64,000 nucleotides of DNA from a virus. The notes beneath the pieces are model-generated. The model saw nothing but the letters and a program-made list of their open reading frames with translations. It had not been told where the DNA came from and did no database searches. The DNA lies in the IMG/VR virus record IMGVR_UViG_3300044701_003269, positions 1 through 64,000 of that record; one strand, 5' to 3'. Every line of letters begins with the position of its first letter. The first letter of the stretch is position 1. The translations under genes and the position numbers were made by a program. This document shows positions 1 to 8,482 of the stretch, one piece after another.

Positions 1-2
1 TG

Positions 3-1769
3 CGTAAGACTAAGGCAAATAAGGATATGGTAAAGGCTGCTAGAAAGTCTATGGGAATTGAAGAGGAAAGAAATGATGAGCCTGGTGAAGGCACAAGACA
101 AAAGTATGGTGATATGCGTGGTTTAGACCGTAGTGGTGCTCCAACATCATTTGGTGGAAAGTGGCAAAGTAAAGACAGAAAGGCAGCAGGTGCAGCAGCT
201 CTTGCTAAACTTAATAAGGAAGAAATTGAAATTGGTGAAGCAGAGGAAAAGGATCCTTTTGGAAGACCAGGTGGTAAGTATGGTGGAGTTCCCAAAAAGG
301 GTGGTGGATATGATAGAGGTTATCAGGCGATGCAGAAAAAACTTAAAGAGTTGGATAAATTAAAAAAAGAAGAAACTGAAATAGAAGAAGCAGTAAAGGG
401 TGCTGACCCAGAGATGAGAAAAGCAGCATCTGATGAAAGAAGAGAAGGTGATAAAAGACTTTCTCCTTCTAAAGGAAAAGGTTATGCAGACCAGCAAAAG
501 CAACAAATTTCTTATATGGATAAAGTAACCAAGAAGAATAAGAATGTGGTTGGTCTTGTTACCAAGGAAGCATTAGACCCAGTAGGTAAAGAAGATGCTG
601 ATATTGATAATGATGGCGATACTGATAAGTCCGATAAGTATCTCCATAATCGTCGTAAGGCAGTTGGTAAGGCAATTGCTAAGAAGAAAGGGATGAAGGA
701 AGGTTTCTCAAACTGGAGACAAGACCTTTCTGAGGTTATGGATGATGCTGAAGCAACTAAAGAAATTAAAGAAAAGAAGGTTAATAATAAGGTAAAGACT
801 TCTGCTATGGGCGGAGGTATTAAATTAGGTGAAGCAGTAGAGGAGATTGGTGGAACTCTGCTTGAAATGGTTGAAATTGATGAAGTAGATTACATTATTG
901 AAAGTGCATATAATGAGCTTATTGAAGAGGGTTATGATGAGAATGATATTGAAGAAGCACTTGAGTATGCGCTAACTGAAGCAAAAGTAACTTTCGGACA
1001 CGATACTTCTTCAACCGAAAAGAAAAAAGAAGGTCTTTTAAGTGCTGCTAGAAAGAAACTTTCTGGTGCAAAAGCATCTGCAAAGGCAGCAGTTGCAAGA
1101 GGAGCAAGAAAGGTTGCTAAAGGTGCATTAGGTGTTGCACGTAAAATGGAAGGTGGAGATAAGGCACCAAAAGCAACAGAAAGAAAACCATCAACATATC
1201 GTGGCGCCGGCGCAGGAACCAAAGAAAAAGTAAGTAGTGGTTCTTATACTGCTCCAACCAAGAAGAAGGCAGAAAAACCTGCTGATCCTTGGGAAGGAAC
1301 TGCAAGCACTCCACCCAAAGCAAAGGCAAAGAAGGCTGCTGCTCCTAAAGCAAAAGCACCTGCTACTCCAAAGAGAAAGAGAAAAGCAAGCAAATTGGAT
1401 TCTTTACTTACTTCAATAAGAAGTGAAGAGGTGCAGATTGATGAGAAGGCACTTAGCAAGCAGCAGCAAAAGTTTATGGGAATGGTTTATGCTGTAAAGA
1501 AAGGTGAAATGGAAGCACCTTCACCTGAAGTTGCAAAGGCAGCCGCAGGAATGACTAAGCAGCAGGCCAAGGATTTTGCTAAGACTAAGCACAAGGGTCT
1601 TCCTCAAGTTAAAGAAGCAATGGATGATTCTGTTGAAACATCATCAACAGCGTCTGGAACATCACCAGTTGATGATAAGAAAATGGAACAGCAGAGAAAG
1701 AAAATCCAAATGCAAAAAGTTAGAGACCTAACAGTGCGTCTCGCAGCAGCAAGAAAGGGTGTTTATTAA
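3..1769 (+). CDS. Lys/Glu-rich virion-type protein with DUF3008-like C-terminus (5' truncated)
   Basis: The reading frame is open to the left window edge, so the true start lies outside; the first internal ATG is at 27. The protein is rich in Lys, Glu and Ala with Pro/Lys/Ala tracts. It has an Asp-rich EF-hand-like loop near 594-640 and a C-terminal block (about 1459-1605) resembling DUF3008, with the pattern KFMGMV..KGEM.APSPEVAKAA. Several I/L-x-E|A motifs (IGEA, IEEA, LGEA, LTEA) resemble sites cut by the T4 prohead protease gp21, so an internal head or scaffold role is my inference. Its neighbours are phage-type small proteins. Confidence 0.6.
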   Translation, partial: RKTKANKDMVKAARKSMGIEEERNDEPGEGTRQKYGDMRGLDRSGAPTSFGGKWQSKDRKAAGAAALAKLNKEEIEIGEAEEKDPFGRPGGKYGGVPKKGGGYDRGYQAMQKKLKELDKLKKEETEIEEAVKGADPEMRKAASDERREGDKRLSPSKGKGYADQQKQQISYMDKVTKKNKNVVGLVTKEALDPVGKEDADIDNDGDTDKSDKYLHNRRKAVGKAIAKKKGMKEGFSNWRQDLSEVMDDAEATKEIKEKKVNNKVKTSAMGGGIKLGEAVEEIGGTLLEMVEIDEVDYIIESAYNELIEEGYDENDIEEALEYALTEAKVTFGHDTSSTEKKKEGLLSAARKKLSGAKASAKAAVARGARKVAKGALGVARKMEGGDKAPKATERKPSTYRGAGAGTKEKVSSGSYTAPTKKKAEKPADPWEGTASTPPKAKAKKAAAPKAKAPATPKRKRKASKLDSLLTSIRSEEVQIDEKALSKQQQKFMGMVYAVKKGEMEAPSPEVAKAAAGMTKQQAKDFAKTKHKGLPQVKEAMDDSVETSSTASGTSPVDDKKMEQQRKKIQMQKVRDLTVRLAAARKGVY

Positions 1770-1780
1770 TCTGATTTTAA

Positions 1781-1805
1781 CAAAACTATTTTCTAAATAG
1801 TTTTG
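1781..1805 (+). other. Perfect 11-bp hairpin between genes
   Basis: Arms 1781-1791 and 1795-1805 are perfectly complementary with a 3-base loop. There is no long T tract after it. The right half contains CTAAATAG, close to late-promoter boxes elsewhere in the window. It could be a terminator, an RNA end-protecting hairpin, or chance in AT-rich DNA. Confidence 0.5.
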
Positions 1806-1827
1806 AATCCACTATTCGGAGGACATC

Positions 1828-2001
1828 ATGGGCGCACTAGTAGAGGTTGTAAAACCACTTATTCTCGCTGCTATGAATTCTTGCCACACTAAGCGTCTTG
1901 TAGTTGAACTACTTGAGCGTTATGTGAATACTACAGATAATGATATTGATAATGTAATTGCCGCATCAGTAAGAACTGCACTTCTTAAGAATTGTAAGTG
2001 A
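1828..2001 (+). CDS. Small conserved-type phage protein, 57 aa
   Basis: A good ribosome binding site (GGAGG at 1818-1822) precedes the ATG. The 57-residue product is mostly helical in character with two cysteines and no recognised domain. Its TGA overlaps the GTG of the next gene as GTGA, which implies translational coupling. Function unknown. Confidence 0.6.
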   Translation: MGALVEVVKPLILAAMNSCHTKRLVVELLERYVNTTDNDIDNVIAASVRTALLKNCK

Positions 2002-2165
2002 TTACTTGTCTAGTAACAAACTGGGGAATAACTGTTATCCTTGGTTTGTTGCTTACCGCATCTGAGTGGTTAGCAAAGACAAAAAAATTTGAGGAAAATG
2101 GTCTATTAGATTTAATAACTCACTTTTTAAAAACAGTTTTAAAACATAAGAGAGGCCAAAAGTAA
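1998..2165 (+). CDS. Small membrane-type protein, 55 aa, GTG start
   Basis: The GTG start lies in a GTGA overlap with the upstream stop. The N-terminal half is one hydrophobic segment (about residues 10-24) followed by a Lys-rich tail, so a single-span inner-membrane peptide is likely. The stop codon lies inside the terminator hairpin that follows. Function unknown. Confidence 0.55.
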   Translation: MITCLVTNWGITVILGLLLTASEWLAKTKKFEENGLLDLITHFLKTVLKHKRGQK

Positions 2166-2178
2166 GGTCTCTCTTTTT
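2151..2178 (+). terminator. Rho-independent terminator
   Basis: A nine-pair stem (AGAGAGGCC with GGTCTCTCT, one G-U pair) is followed by a run of T. It closes the block ending with the 55-aa gene. Confidence 0.75.
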
Positions 2179-2186
2179 TATAAATA
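2179..2186 (+). promoter_or_regulatory. T4-type late promoter box TATAAATA
   Basis: An exact match to the T4 late promoter box lies 31 bases before the start of the structural gene at 2218 and directly after a terminator T tract. Confidence 0.65.
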
Positions 2187-2217
2187 TTCATAGCAAATAT
2201 TTTTTACGGAAAAGAAC

Positions 2218-2985
2218 ATGGCACTCTGGGGAGACAAAGATAACATTTATTCTGGTGGCACCGTATCTTTAGATTATCAAACTGGTGTTGTAACTGGAAG
2301 CGGCACCACTTTTGGTAACGTTGGAGCTGCTGGAACGGGAGACGTTATCCGTTTCGGTGAAGTGGTTGGCGGCACTTATTACGGCGATGCTGTAATTGTT
2401 GGAATTGCTAGCACAACACAACTCACGATTGGTTCTACGGCTGGACTTAGTGGCGCTACTATTTCTGGTGCTGAATTTACAGTAAATCAGCAACCAAAGT
2501 ATGGTGTTCTTGACGTTCACTATAGTCAAAAGTATGAATCAACTGCTGAAACAATTAATGCAGTTGTAACCACTGCATCAGCACCTGGAGCTGGTGTAGG
2601 AACCGATGTTGTTGCTATCGCTAGCACCACTGGCATTCTTGTTTCCGATACTTTGACTGCTGCAGGTGGAGTAAGTGCTGAAGTTACTTCAATTGGCGCT
2701 ACAACAGTTTCTCTTGGTTCTACCATCTCTGCAGGAATTGCAACTGATGCAACAGTTACCTTCACTCGTGTAACTGGTGGTTATAATTCTTATATCGCTG
2801 GTGTTTCTACAACTGGTGTTGGACTCGCTCAATCAACTGCATATGAAGTTGGAACTGGTTGGGTTGGAGTTACTACTTACAAGGACGCTGAAGGAAACCT
2901 CAGAGTTAAGAAAGAAATTCTAGTTGCAATGTCTGGCATTCAGACAGGTAATGTTCCTGTTTATGATGCAGACCCAACCATCTGA
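2218..2985 (+). CDS. Virion structural-type protein, Gly/Thr/Ser-rich
   Basis: The 255-aa product is acidic and full of short beta-strand-like repeats rich in Gly, Thr, Val and Ala, typical of phage tail or neck proteins. The N-terminus (MALWGDKDN) looks like a protein family seen in many T4-like cyanophages, from memory. There are no enzymatic motifs. A late promoter box precedes it. Exact virion location is not known. Confidence 0.6.
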   Translation: MALWGDKDNIYSGGTVSLDYQTGVVTGSGTTFGNVGAAGTGDVIRFGEVVGGTYYGDAVIVGIASTTQLTIGSTAGLSGATISGAEFTVNQQPKYGVLDVHYSQKYESTAETINAVVTTASAPGAGVGTDVVAIASTTGILVSDTLTAAGGVSAEVTSIGATTVSLGSTISAGIATDATVTFTRVTGGYNSYIAGVSTTGVGLAQSTAYEVGTGWVGVTTYKDAEGNLRVKKEILVAMSGIQTGNVPVYDADPTI

Positions 2986-2991
2986 TAATAT

Positions 2992-3378
2992 ATGATTTTT
3001 AATGAACTGAATGAGGACAATTTCCTCTTATTCGCTATTAAGAATTATGAGAATCCTCAGGCGGTAACAAAAGAAGATTTTGATAAGGATCTTAATCATT
3101 TCAAATATATTAAAAGACTTTTGAAACGATACAAGAATACGGGTCAGTTAAAAACTCATCTTCTTCTTAATCATTTTATTATTCTTTATAATATTTTTGG
3201 TGAGGCTGCAACTCCAATGCTTTTTTTTAAAATAGAAAAAGAGTTGTGGTCTCCTATGAAAACATTTATGATTTTTTTGGATAAAATACCTGAATACCCT
3301 AAGTGTCATATTCATAGTATTCCAACAGATTCAATTTGTTTACAAGAACTTCAAAGCATCTTCAAACCAAATGAATAA
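2992..3378 (+). CDS. Conserved cyanophage protein, 128 aa
   Basis: It begins 6 bases after the preceding stop. The product is helical and basic, with the pattern NHFIILYNIFGEAATPMLF near the middle. It resembles a short protein family widespread in T4-like cyanophages whose role is unknown. The end overlaps the next gene by 8 bases. Confidence 0.6.
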   Translation: MIFNELNEDNFLLFAIKNYENPQAVTKEDFDKDLNHFKYIKRLLKRYKNTGQLKTHLLLNHFIILYNIFGEAATPMLFFKIEKELWSPMKTFMIFLDKIPEYPKCHIHSIPTDSICLQELQSIFKPNE

Positions 3379-3580
3379 GATCGATAAGATTATTGATATT
3401 GTTAGAAAGAATATCCAAGAAGAGATTGCAACGAATGCTGCGAGTAGTGGTAATTTTGCTGGTCTTCCGCCAGATGAACCTCCTGTTAGAGTGAGGAAAA
3501 AAGAAAGAAAGTATATGAAGAGTCCTGGTAGAAAAATTTGGCTAGAATTCCTCAGATCCTCCAATGGCAGAAGAAGTTAA
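3371..3580 (+). CDS. Small basic phage protein, 69 aa
   Basis: The ATG overlaps the upstream gene's stop region. The N-terminal half is helical and the C-terminal half is rich in Lys and Arg, with a Pro-rich stretch PPDEPPVRVRKK between. No domain recognised. It overlaps the next gene by 17 bases. Confidence 0.55.
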   Translation: MNKIDKIIDIVRKNIQEEIATNAASSGNFAGLPPDEPPVRVRKKERKYMKSPGRKIWLEFLRSSNGRRS

Positions 3581-3947
3581 AGTGGCTCTATTAGAGCAAA
3601 AACTTGAAGACTTAAAAGATATCATCGTCAAGATAGATGATGCTATCGAAAAAATGAGTGAGGTAAATAGTAATGTAAGCAGGATGCTTGCCGTCCATGA
3701 ACAAAGAATTACCAAACAAGAAGAAGTTGACAACTTACTCTTTACTAAAATTGACAAACTCCGTGATAAAGTTGACAGGGATTATGACGCACTTGTTACG
3801 AGAGTACAGACCATAGAAAAAAGAGTGTGGATGGCAATTGGAGCCATTGCTTGTATAACTTTTTTAGTCAATAATACTCGTGTCATTGAAATCTTGACAC
3901 CAGAACCACAAGCATCTATAATAGAGCAACGCAACTTTAAGGTTTGA
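3564..3947 (+). CDS. Coiled-coil protein with C-terminal membrane segment
   Basis: The 127-aa product has an uninterrupted heptad-rich helix (about residues 5-85) followed by one hydrophobic span (about 92-110, VWMAIGAIACITFLV). This layout recalls XhlA-type phage membrane proteins, but similarity cannot be tested here. It is the last gene before the primase. Confidence 0.6.
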   Translation: MAEEVKVALLEQKLEDLKDIIVKIDDAIEKMSEVNSNVSRMLAVHEQRITKQEEVDNLLFTKIDKLRDKVDRDYDALVTRVQTIEKRVWMAIGAIACITFLVNNTRVIEILTPEPQASIIEQRNFKV

Positions 3948-3949
3948 TT

Positions 3950-4918
3950 ATGGATTTTGTTGATGTTAAATACATCAATTTGATTTCTTCTCGTCTTCAG
4001 AAATTTAAAAAAGTAAAGAATAATCTTTATAATTTTAGATGTCCTATCTGTGGAGATTCTCAGAGGAACAAGAATAAAGCAAGGGGATATCTTTATCAAG
4101 TAAAAAACAATACAAACTTTAAGTGCCACAATTGTGGAGTTAATGTATCCTTTAATAACTTTTTAAAGCAAGTAGATTCTGTTGTTTACAAGCAGTATAC
4201 TTTTGAAAAGTTTAAAGAAGGAAAAACAGGAAAGAACTTTGCAGTAGAAGAACCTGTGTTTCATTTTGAAGCACCAAAGTTTAAGACAAAACTAGATTTG
4301 CCTAAAGCATCAGAAAATGCTGACGCAAAGGAATATTTAGAAAATAGAAATTTAAATCCGGATAAATTTTATTACACAGATAAATTTAAATCGTGGACAA
4401 ATTCTTTAAAAGATGTCTTCGATGATACCATTGTAGATGAACCTAGGATTATTATTCCTTTGTTCTATCAAAATACTCTAGTTGGATTTCAAGGCCGAGC
4501 ACTTGGTCCAAGTAAGATCAAATACATTACAGTAATGCTTGATGATGATGCACCAAAAATCTATGGTCTCGATGAGATTGAAAAAAGTAAAACTGTCTAC
4601 ATCACGGAAGGTCCATTCGACTCAACTTTCATTCGCAACGCGATTGCTCTTTGTGGAGCTGACGGTGATATTGGTAAGTGGGGTATTGACAATTGTGTTT
4701 GGATCTATGATAACGAACCAAGGAATGCTGAAATCCATCGCAGAATCGAACAATGTATCAGTAGAGGAGATAAGGTCGTAATATGGCCTTCCAACATAAA
4801 GGAAAAAGATATTAATGATATGACACTATCTGGACTTGATGTTCAGTCTGTGATAGAATTAAATACATATTCTGGATTAGAAGCAAAACTTAAATTTACT
4901 AATTGGAAGAAAATATGA
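3950..4918 (+). CDS. 61: DNA primase (T4 gp61-like)
   Basis: The 322-aa protein makes RNA primers for lagging-strand synthesis together with the gp41 helicase. An N-terminal zinc finger is visible (CPICGD at about 26-31 and CHNCG at about 52-56). A TOPRIM-like core follows, with YITEGPFDS and GADG near 215-235 and IYDNEP near 249. I chose ATG 3950 over an in-frame TTG at 3944, since an AAGG motif lies 7 bases upstream. The stop overlaps nrdA as ATGA. Confidence 0.88.
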   Translation: MDFVDVKYINLISSRLQKFKKVKNNLYNFRCPICGDSQRNKNKARGYLYQVKNNTNFKCHNCGVNVSFNNFLKQVDSVVYKQYTFEKFKEGKTGKNFAVEEPVFHFEAPKFKTKLDLPKASENADAKEYLENRNLNPDKFYYTDKFKSWTNSLKDVFDDTIVDEPRIIIPLFYQNTLVGFQGRALGPSKIKYITVMLDDDAPKIYGLDEIEKSKTVYITEGPFDSTFIRNAIALCGADGDIGKWGIDNCVWIYDNEPRNAEIHRRIEQCISRGDKVVIWPSNIKEKDINDMTLSGLDVQSVIELNTYSGLEAKLKFTNWKKI

Positions 4919-7212
4919 GTAACGGAACAAAAGTACAAAAGCGTGATGGTCGAATTGAACCTCTCGACCTTGATAAGATGCATTTGATGGTTGAGGAGGC
5001 GTGTAAGGGTCTTGCAGGGGTCTCTGCAAGTCAAGTTGAAATGAAGTCTGGTATTCAATTTTATGATGGAATCTCTACCGGAGAGATTCAAGAAATTCTA
5101 ATTCGTAGTGCAAGTGATCTTATTGATCTGGATCATCCAAACTATCAATATGTTGCTGCTCGTTTGCTTCTGTTCTCAGTTCGCAAACAACTTTATGGGA
5201 AGATGAAAGAACTTCCTACACTAGAACAGCACATTATCGATTGTGTCTCTGCTGAGGTATATGATAATGATATTTACAACAAATACTCTCAAGAAGAAAT
5301 TGCAAAAGCTGATAGTTGGATTGATCATGAGCGTGACATGCTATTCACTTATGCAGGTCTACGTCAGGTCGTTGATAAGTACCTCGTGCAAGATAGAAGC
5401 AGTGGCGGTGTATATGAAACACCACAGTTTATGTACATGATGATTGCTTTGACTATCTTTGCGGAGTATCCAAAAGAAACTAGAATGTCATATGTAAAGA
5501 GGTATTATGACGCAATCTCAAAACACAAAATCAACATCCCAACACCAATCATGGCAGGAGTGCGGACTCCGCTTAGACAATTTGCTAGCTGTGTGCTTGT
5601 TGACGTTGATGACACCCTCGATAGTATCTTTAGTAGCGATATGGCTATTGGCAGATACGTTGCACAGAGGGCGGGGATCGGCATCAACGCTGGTCGCATC
5701 CGTGGCATCAACAGCAAAATCAGAGGTGGAGAAGTTCAACACACGGGTGTTGTACCATTTCTCAAGAAGTTTGAAGCAACTGTCAGATGTTGCACGCAAA
5801 ATGGCATACGAGGTGGATCCGCGACAGTCCACTTCCCAATCTGGCACCAAGAAATAGAAGACATTCTAGTTCTTAAAAATAACAAGGGTACGGAGGATAA
5901 TCGAGTTCGTAAACTTGACTACTCTATTCAGATTTCAAAGTTGTTCTATGAAAGGTTTATCAAAGATGAAGAGGTTACTCTCTTCAGTCCCCATGACGTA
6001 CCTGGACTTTATGATTCTTTCGGACTCCCTAGTTTTGATGATCTCTACGTTTCGTATGAGAACGATCCGTCCGTTCCGAAAAAGACTATTAAAGCGCAAG
6101 AACTCATTCTCAACCTCCTTAAAGAAAGGGCTGAAACGGGTCGTATCTACATCATGAATATCGACCATTGCAATTCTCACTCATCCTTTAAGGATAAAGT
6201 TGAGATGAGCAATCTTTGTCAGGAAATCACTTTGCCAACTTATCCAATCCAGCATATTGATGATACGAGTGGTGAGATTGCACTTTGCATTCTTTCTGCT
6301 ATCAATGTTGGTAAGGTTAAGTCTGATGATGAACTTGAGGAACTTTGTGAACTTTCGGTTCGCGGACTTGATGAGTTGATTGACTATCAAAAATACCCCG
6401 TAGCAGCAGCGGAGATCGCCACCAAGGCACGTCGTTCTCTTGGAATAGGGTTTATTGGTCTTGCACACTATTTGGCAAAATTGGGATTCAATTATGGAGA
6501 CCAGGAGGCCTGGGATGCAGTTCATGGACTTTCAGAGTCTTTCCAATATTATCTTCTCAAAGCATCTAATCAACTTGCTAAAGAGAAAGGGCATTGCGAA
6601 TACTTTGGTCGTACTAAGTATGCAGATGGAATTCTTCCAGTTGATACTTATAAAAAGGATGTGGATGAAATTACTACAAATAACCTAACACATGATTGGG
6701 AAACTCTTAGAGCATCTATCTTGGAATACGGCCTCAGGCACTCAACTCTGTCCGCACAGATGCCTTCGGAGAGTAGCTCCGTTGTGTCAAACGCAACTAA
6801 CGGTATCGAACCACCTAGAGATTACTTGTCCGTTAAGAAATCAAAGAAAGGACCTCTTAAGCAAATTGTTCCACAATATCAAACTCTCAAGAACAACTAT
6901 ACGCTTTTATGGGATATGCCTAACAATACTGGGTATATTAATGTTGTTGCAGTGATGCAAAAGTTCTTCGATCAAGCAATTTCTGGTAACTGGAGTTACA
7001 ATCCAGAAAACTATGATAACAATGAAGTTCCTACTTCAGTTATGGCAAATGACTTTTTGACTACATACAAATATGGGTGGAAAACTTCTTACTATCAAAA
7101 CACTTATGATATTAAGACTGATGAGGTGGTAGAAGAGAAACCCAATCTTAAAGATTTGCTAAGTGAGTTAAGTTCAGTAGAGGAGGGAGAGTGTGAATCC
7201 TGTGCAGTTTAA
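4915..7212 (+). CDS. nrdA: Ribonucleoside-diphosphate reductase alpha subunit (class Ia)
   Basis: This catalytic subunit reduces ribonucleotides to deoxyribonucleotides for phage DNA synthesis. The N-terminus is an ATP-cone-like regulatory domain (VQKRDGRIEPLDLDKM). The active-site pattern matches E. coli NrdA: RQFASC, SNLCQE and EIALC carry the three core cysteines, YYQNT holds the radical-transfer tyrosines, and the C-terminus ends CESCAV, the redox pair that receives electrons from glutaredoxin or thioredoxin. ATG 4915 (ATGA overlap, GGAAG at 4905-4909) is preferred to an upstream TTG. The 765-aa length is normal. Confidence 0.96.
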   Translation: MSNGTKVQKRDGRIEPLDLDKMHLMVEEACKGLAGVSASQVEMKSGIQFYDGISTGEIQEILIRSASDLIDLDHPNYQYVAARLLLFSVRKQLYGKMKELPTLEQHIIDCVSAEVYDNDIYNKYSQEEIAKADSWIDHERDMLFTYAGLRQVVDKYLVQDRSSGGVYETPQFMYMMIALTIFAEYPKETRMSYVKRYYDAISKHKINIPTPIMAGVRTPLRQFASCVLVDVDDTLDSIFSSDMAIGRYVAQRAGIGINAGRIRGINSKIRGGEVQHTGVVPFLKKFEATVRCCTQNGIRGGSATVHFPIWHQEIEDILVLKNNKGTEDNRVRKLDYSIQISKLFYERFIKDEEVTLFSPHDVPGLYDSFGLPSFDDLYVSYENDPSVPKKTIKAQELILNLLKERAETGRIYIMNIDHCNSHSSFKDKVEMSNLCQEITLPTYPIQHIDDTSGEIALCILSAINVGKVKSDDELEELCELSVRGLDELIDYQKYPVAAAEIATKARRSLGIGFIGLAHYLAKLGFNYGDQEAWDAVHGLSESFQYYLLKASNQLAKEKGHCEYFGRTKYADGILPVDTYKKDVDEITTNNLTHDWETLRASILEYGLRHSTLSAQMPSESSSVVSNATNGIEPPRDYLSVKKSKKGPLKQIVPQYQTLKNNYTLLWDMPNNTGYINVVAVMQKFFDQAISGNWSYNPENYDNNEVPTSVMANDFLTTYKYGWKTSYYQNTYDIKTDEVVEEKPNLKDLLSELSSVEEGECESCAV

Positions 7213-8380
7213 GATTTCTTCAATAGAAGAACCAACACAGATTAAAGGAATGACAGTTTTTAATACTGAGCAAGTGAATACCAAAAAGCAACCAATGTTT
7301 TTTGGAAAACCTTTGGGAGTTCAGAGATACGATTCATACAAATATCCCGTATTCGATAAACTGACTACTCAGCAACTAGGTTACTTCTGGAGACCTGAAG
7401 AGGTTTCTCTCCAGAAGGACCGTGGAGATTATCAAACACTTCGCCCTGAGCAGAAGCATATCTATACTTCTAACTTGAAGTATCAGATCATGTTGGACTC
7501 TATTCAAGGTCGTGGACCTGGTATGGCTTTCATTCCATACTGCTCACTTCCCGAATTGGAAGCATGTATGGAAGTGTGGGGATTCATGGAAATGATTCAC
7601 TCGCGTTCATACACGTATATCATTAAAAATGTATATTCAGACCCAAGTGAGGTGTTTGATAAAATTGTGACTGATGAGCGTATTCTGGAGCGTGCTAAGA
7701 GCGTTACAGAATCATATGATGACTTCATTCAATCATCGCAACAGTATGGTGTGTCTGATGCTTGGATGCACAATCTTGAAGGAGTATCATACGCAAAGGA
7801 AACACTTAATGACGTTAAACGAAAACTCTACAGAGCAGTCGCAAACGTTAACATTCTTGAAGGTATTCGCTTCTACGTTAGTTTTGCTTGTAGTTTCGCC
7901 TTTGGCGAACTTAAGCTTATGGAAGGATCCGCTAAAATCATTAGTCTCATCGCAAGAGACGAAAACCAACATCTAGCTATCACTCAGAACATTTTGAACA
8001 AATGGCGCGATGGTGATGATCCAGAAATGAAGCAGATTATGAAAGAGGAAGAAGAGTGGACATATGCTATGTTTGATCGTGCTGTAAATGAAGAAAAGCG
8101 TTGGGCAGATTATCTGTTCAAAGATGGAAGCATGATTGGACTAAACGATAAACTTCTTCAACAATACGTTGAGTGGATTGCCAATAGAAGACTTAAAGCG
8201 ATTGGACTAAAACCTCAATACGATATCTCAGCAAACAATAATCCACTTCCTTGGACTCAGCACTGGATTTCCTCTAAAGGTCTCCAGGTGGCTCCCCAGG
8301 AAACAGAAGTAGAAAGTTATGTAGTAGGTGGAATCAAACAGGATGTGAAAAAAGACACATTCAGTGGTTTCAAACTGTAA
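7193..8380 (+). CDS. nrdB: Ribonucleoside-diphosphate reductase beta subunit
   Basis: This subunit holds the di-iron tyrosyl radical. The radical tyrosine and iron ligands are visible in EMIHSRSY, in LEGIRFYVSFACSFAFGE and in RDENQH. The C-terminal tail binds NrdA. The GTG start at 7193 overlaps nrdA by 20 bases and has a near-perfect AGGAGG at 7181-7186. The family usually begins near ATG 7250 (MTVFNTEQ), which lacks well-spaced ribosome binding, so about 19 extra N-terminal residues are uncertain. Confidence 0.95.
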   Translation: MNPVQFKISSIEEPTQIKGMTVFNTEQVNTKKQPMFFGKPLGVQRYDSYKYPVFDKLTTQQLGYFWRPEEVSLQKDRGDYQTLRPEQKHIYTSNLKYQIMLDSIQGRGPGMAFIPYCSLPELEACMEVWGFMEMIHSRSYTYIIKNVYSDPSEVFDKIVTDERILERAKSVTESYDDFIQSSQQYGVSDAWMHNLEGVSYAKETLNDVKRKLYRAVANVNILEGIRFYVSFACSFAFGELKLMEGSAKIISLIARDENQHLAITQNILNKWRDGDDPEMKQIMKEEEEWTYAMFDRAVNEEKRWADYLFKDGSMIGLNDKLLQQYVEWIANRRLKAIGLKPQYDISANNNPLPWTQHWISSKGLQVAPQETEVESYVVGGIKQDVKKDTFSGFKL

Positions 8381-8401
8381 TAATATACAAAAACTTTATT
8401 G

Positions 8402-8430
8402 GAGGGGTGTGGAAACTCCCCTCTTTTTTG
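8402..8430 (+). terminator. Rho-independent terminator after nrdB
   Basis: Stem GAGGGG (8402-8407) pairs with CCCCTC (8418-8423) and is followed by six T. A TATAAA lies directly after the T tract. Confidence 0.85.
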
Positions 8431-8443
8431 TATAAAATAAAAA

Positions 8444-8469
8444 TAAATAATTCTTAACAATACTTAACG
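8444..8469 (+). repeat. 26-nt upstream element, copy 1
   Basis: This 26-base segment just before the protease start matches 35812-35837 (before the aldolase start) at 24 of 26 positions. It starts TAAATAATT and ends ACAATACTTAACG. It includes an AATAAATA-like late box, so it is probably a shared late regulatory element. Confidence 0.6.
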
Positions 8470-8482
8470 CAAATAATAAAAA

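Noticed and set aside
3944-3949. TTG start for the primase
   Set aside because: ATG 3950 is two codons later and better spaced from AAGG.
5505-5857. Overlapping open frames on both strands inside nrdA
   Set aside because: They lie within a fully recognisable nrdA and show no family pattern of their own.
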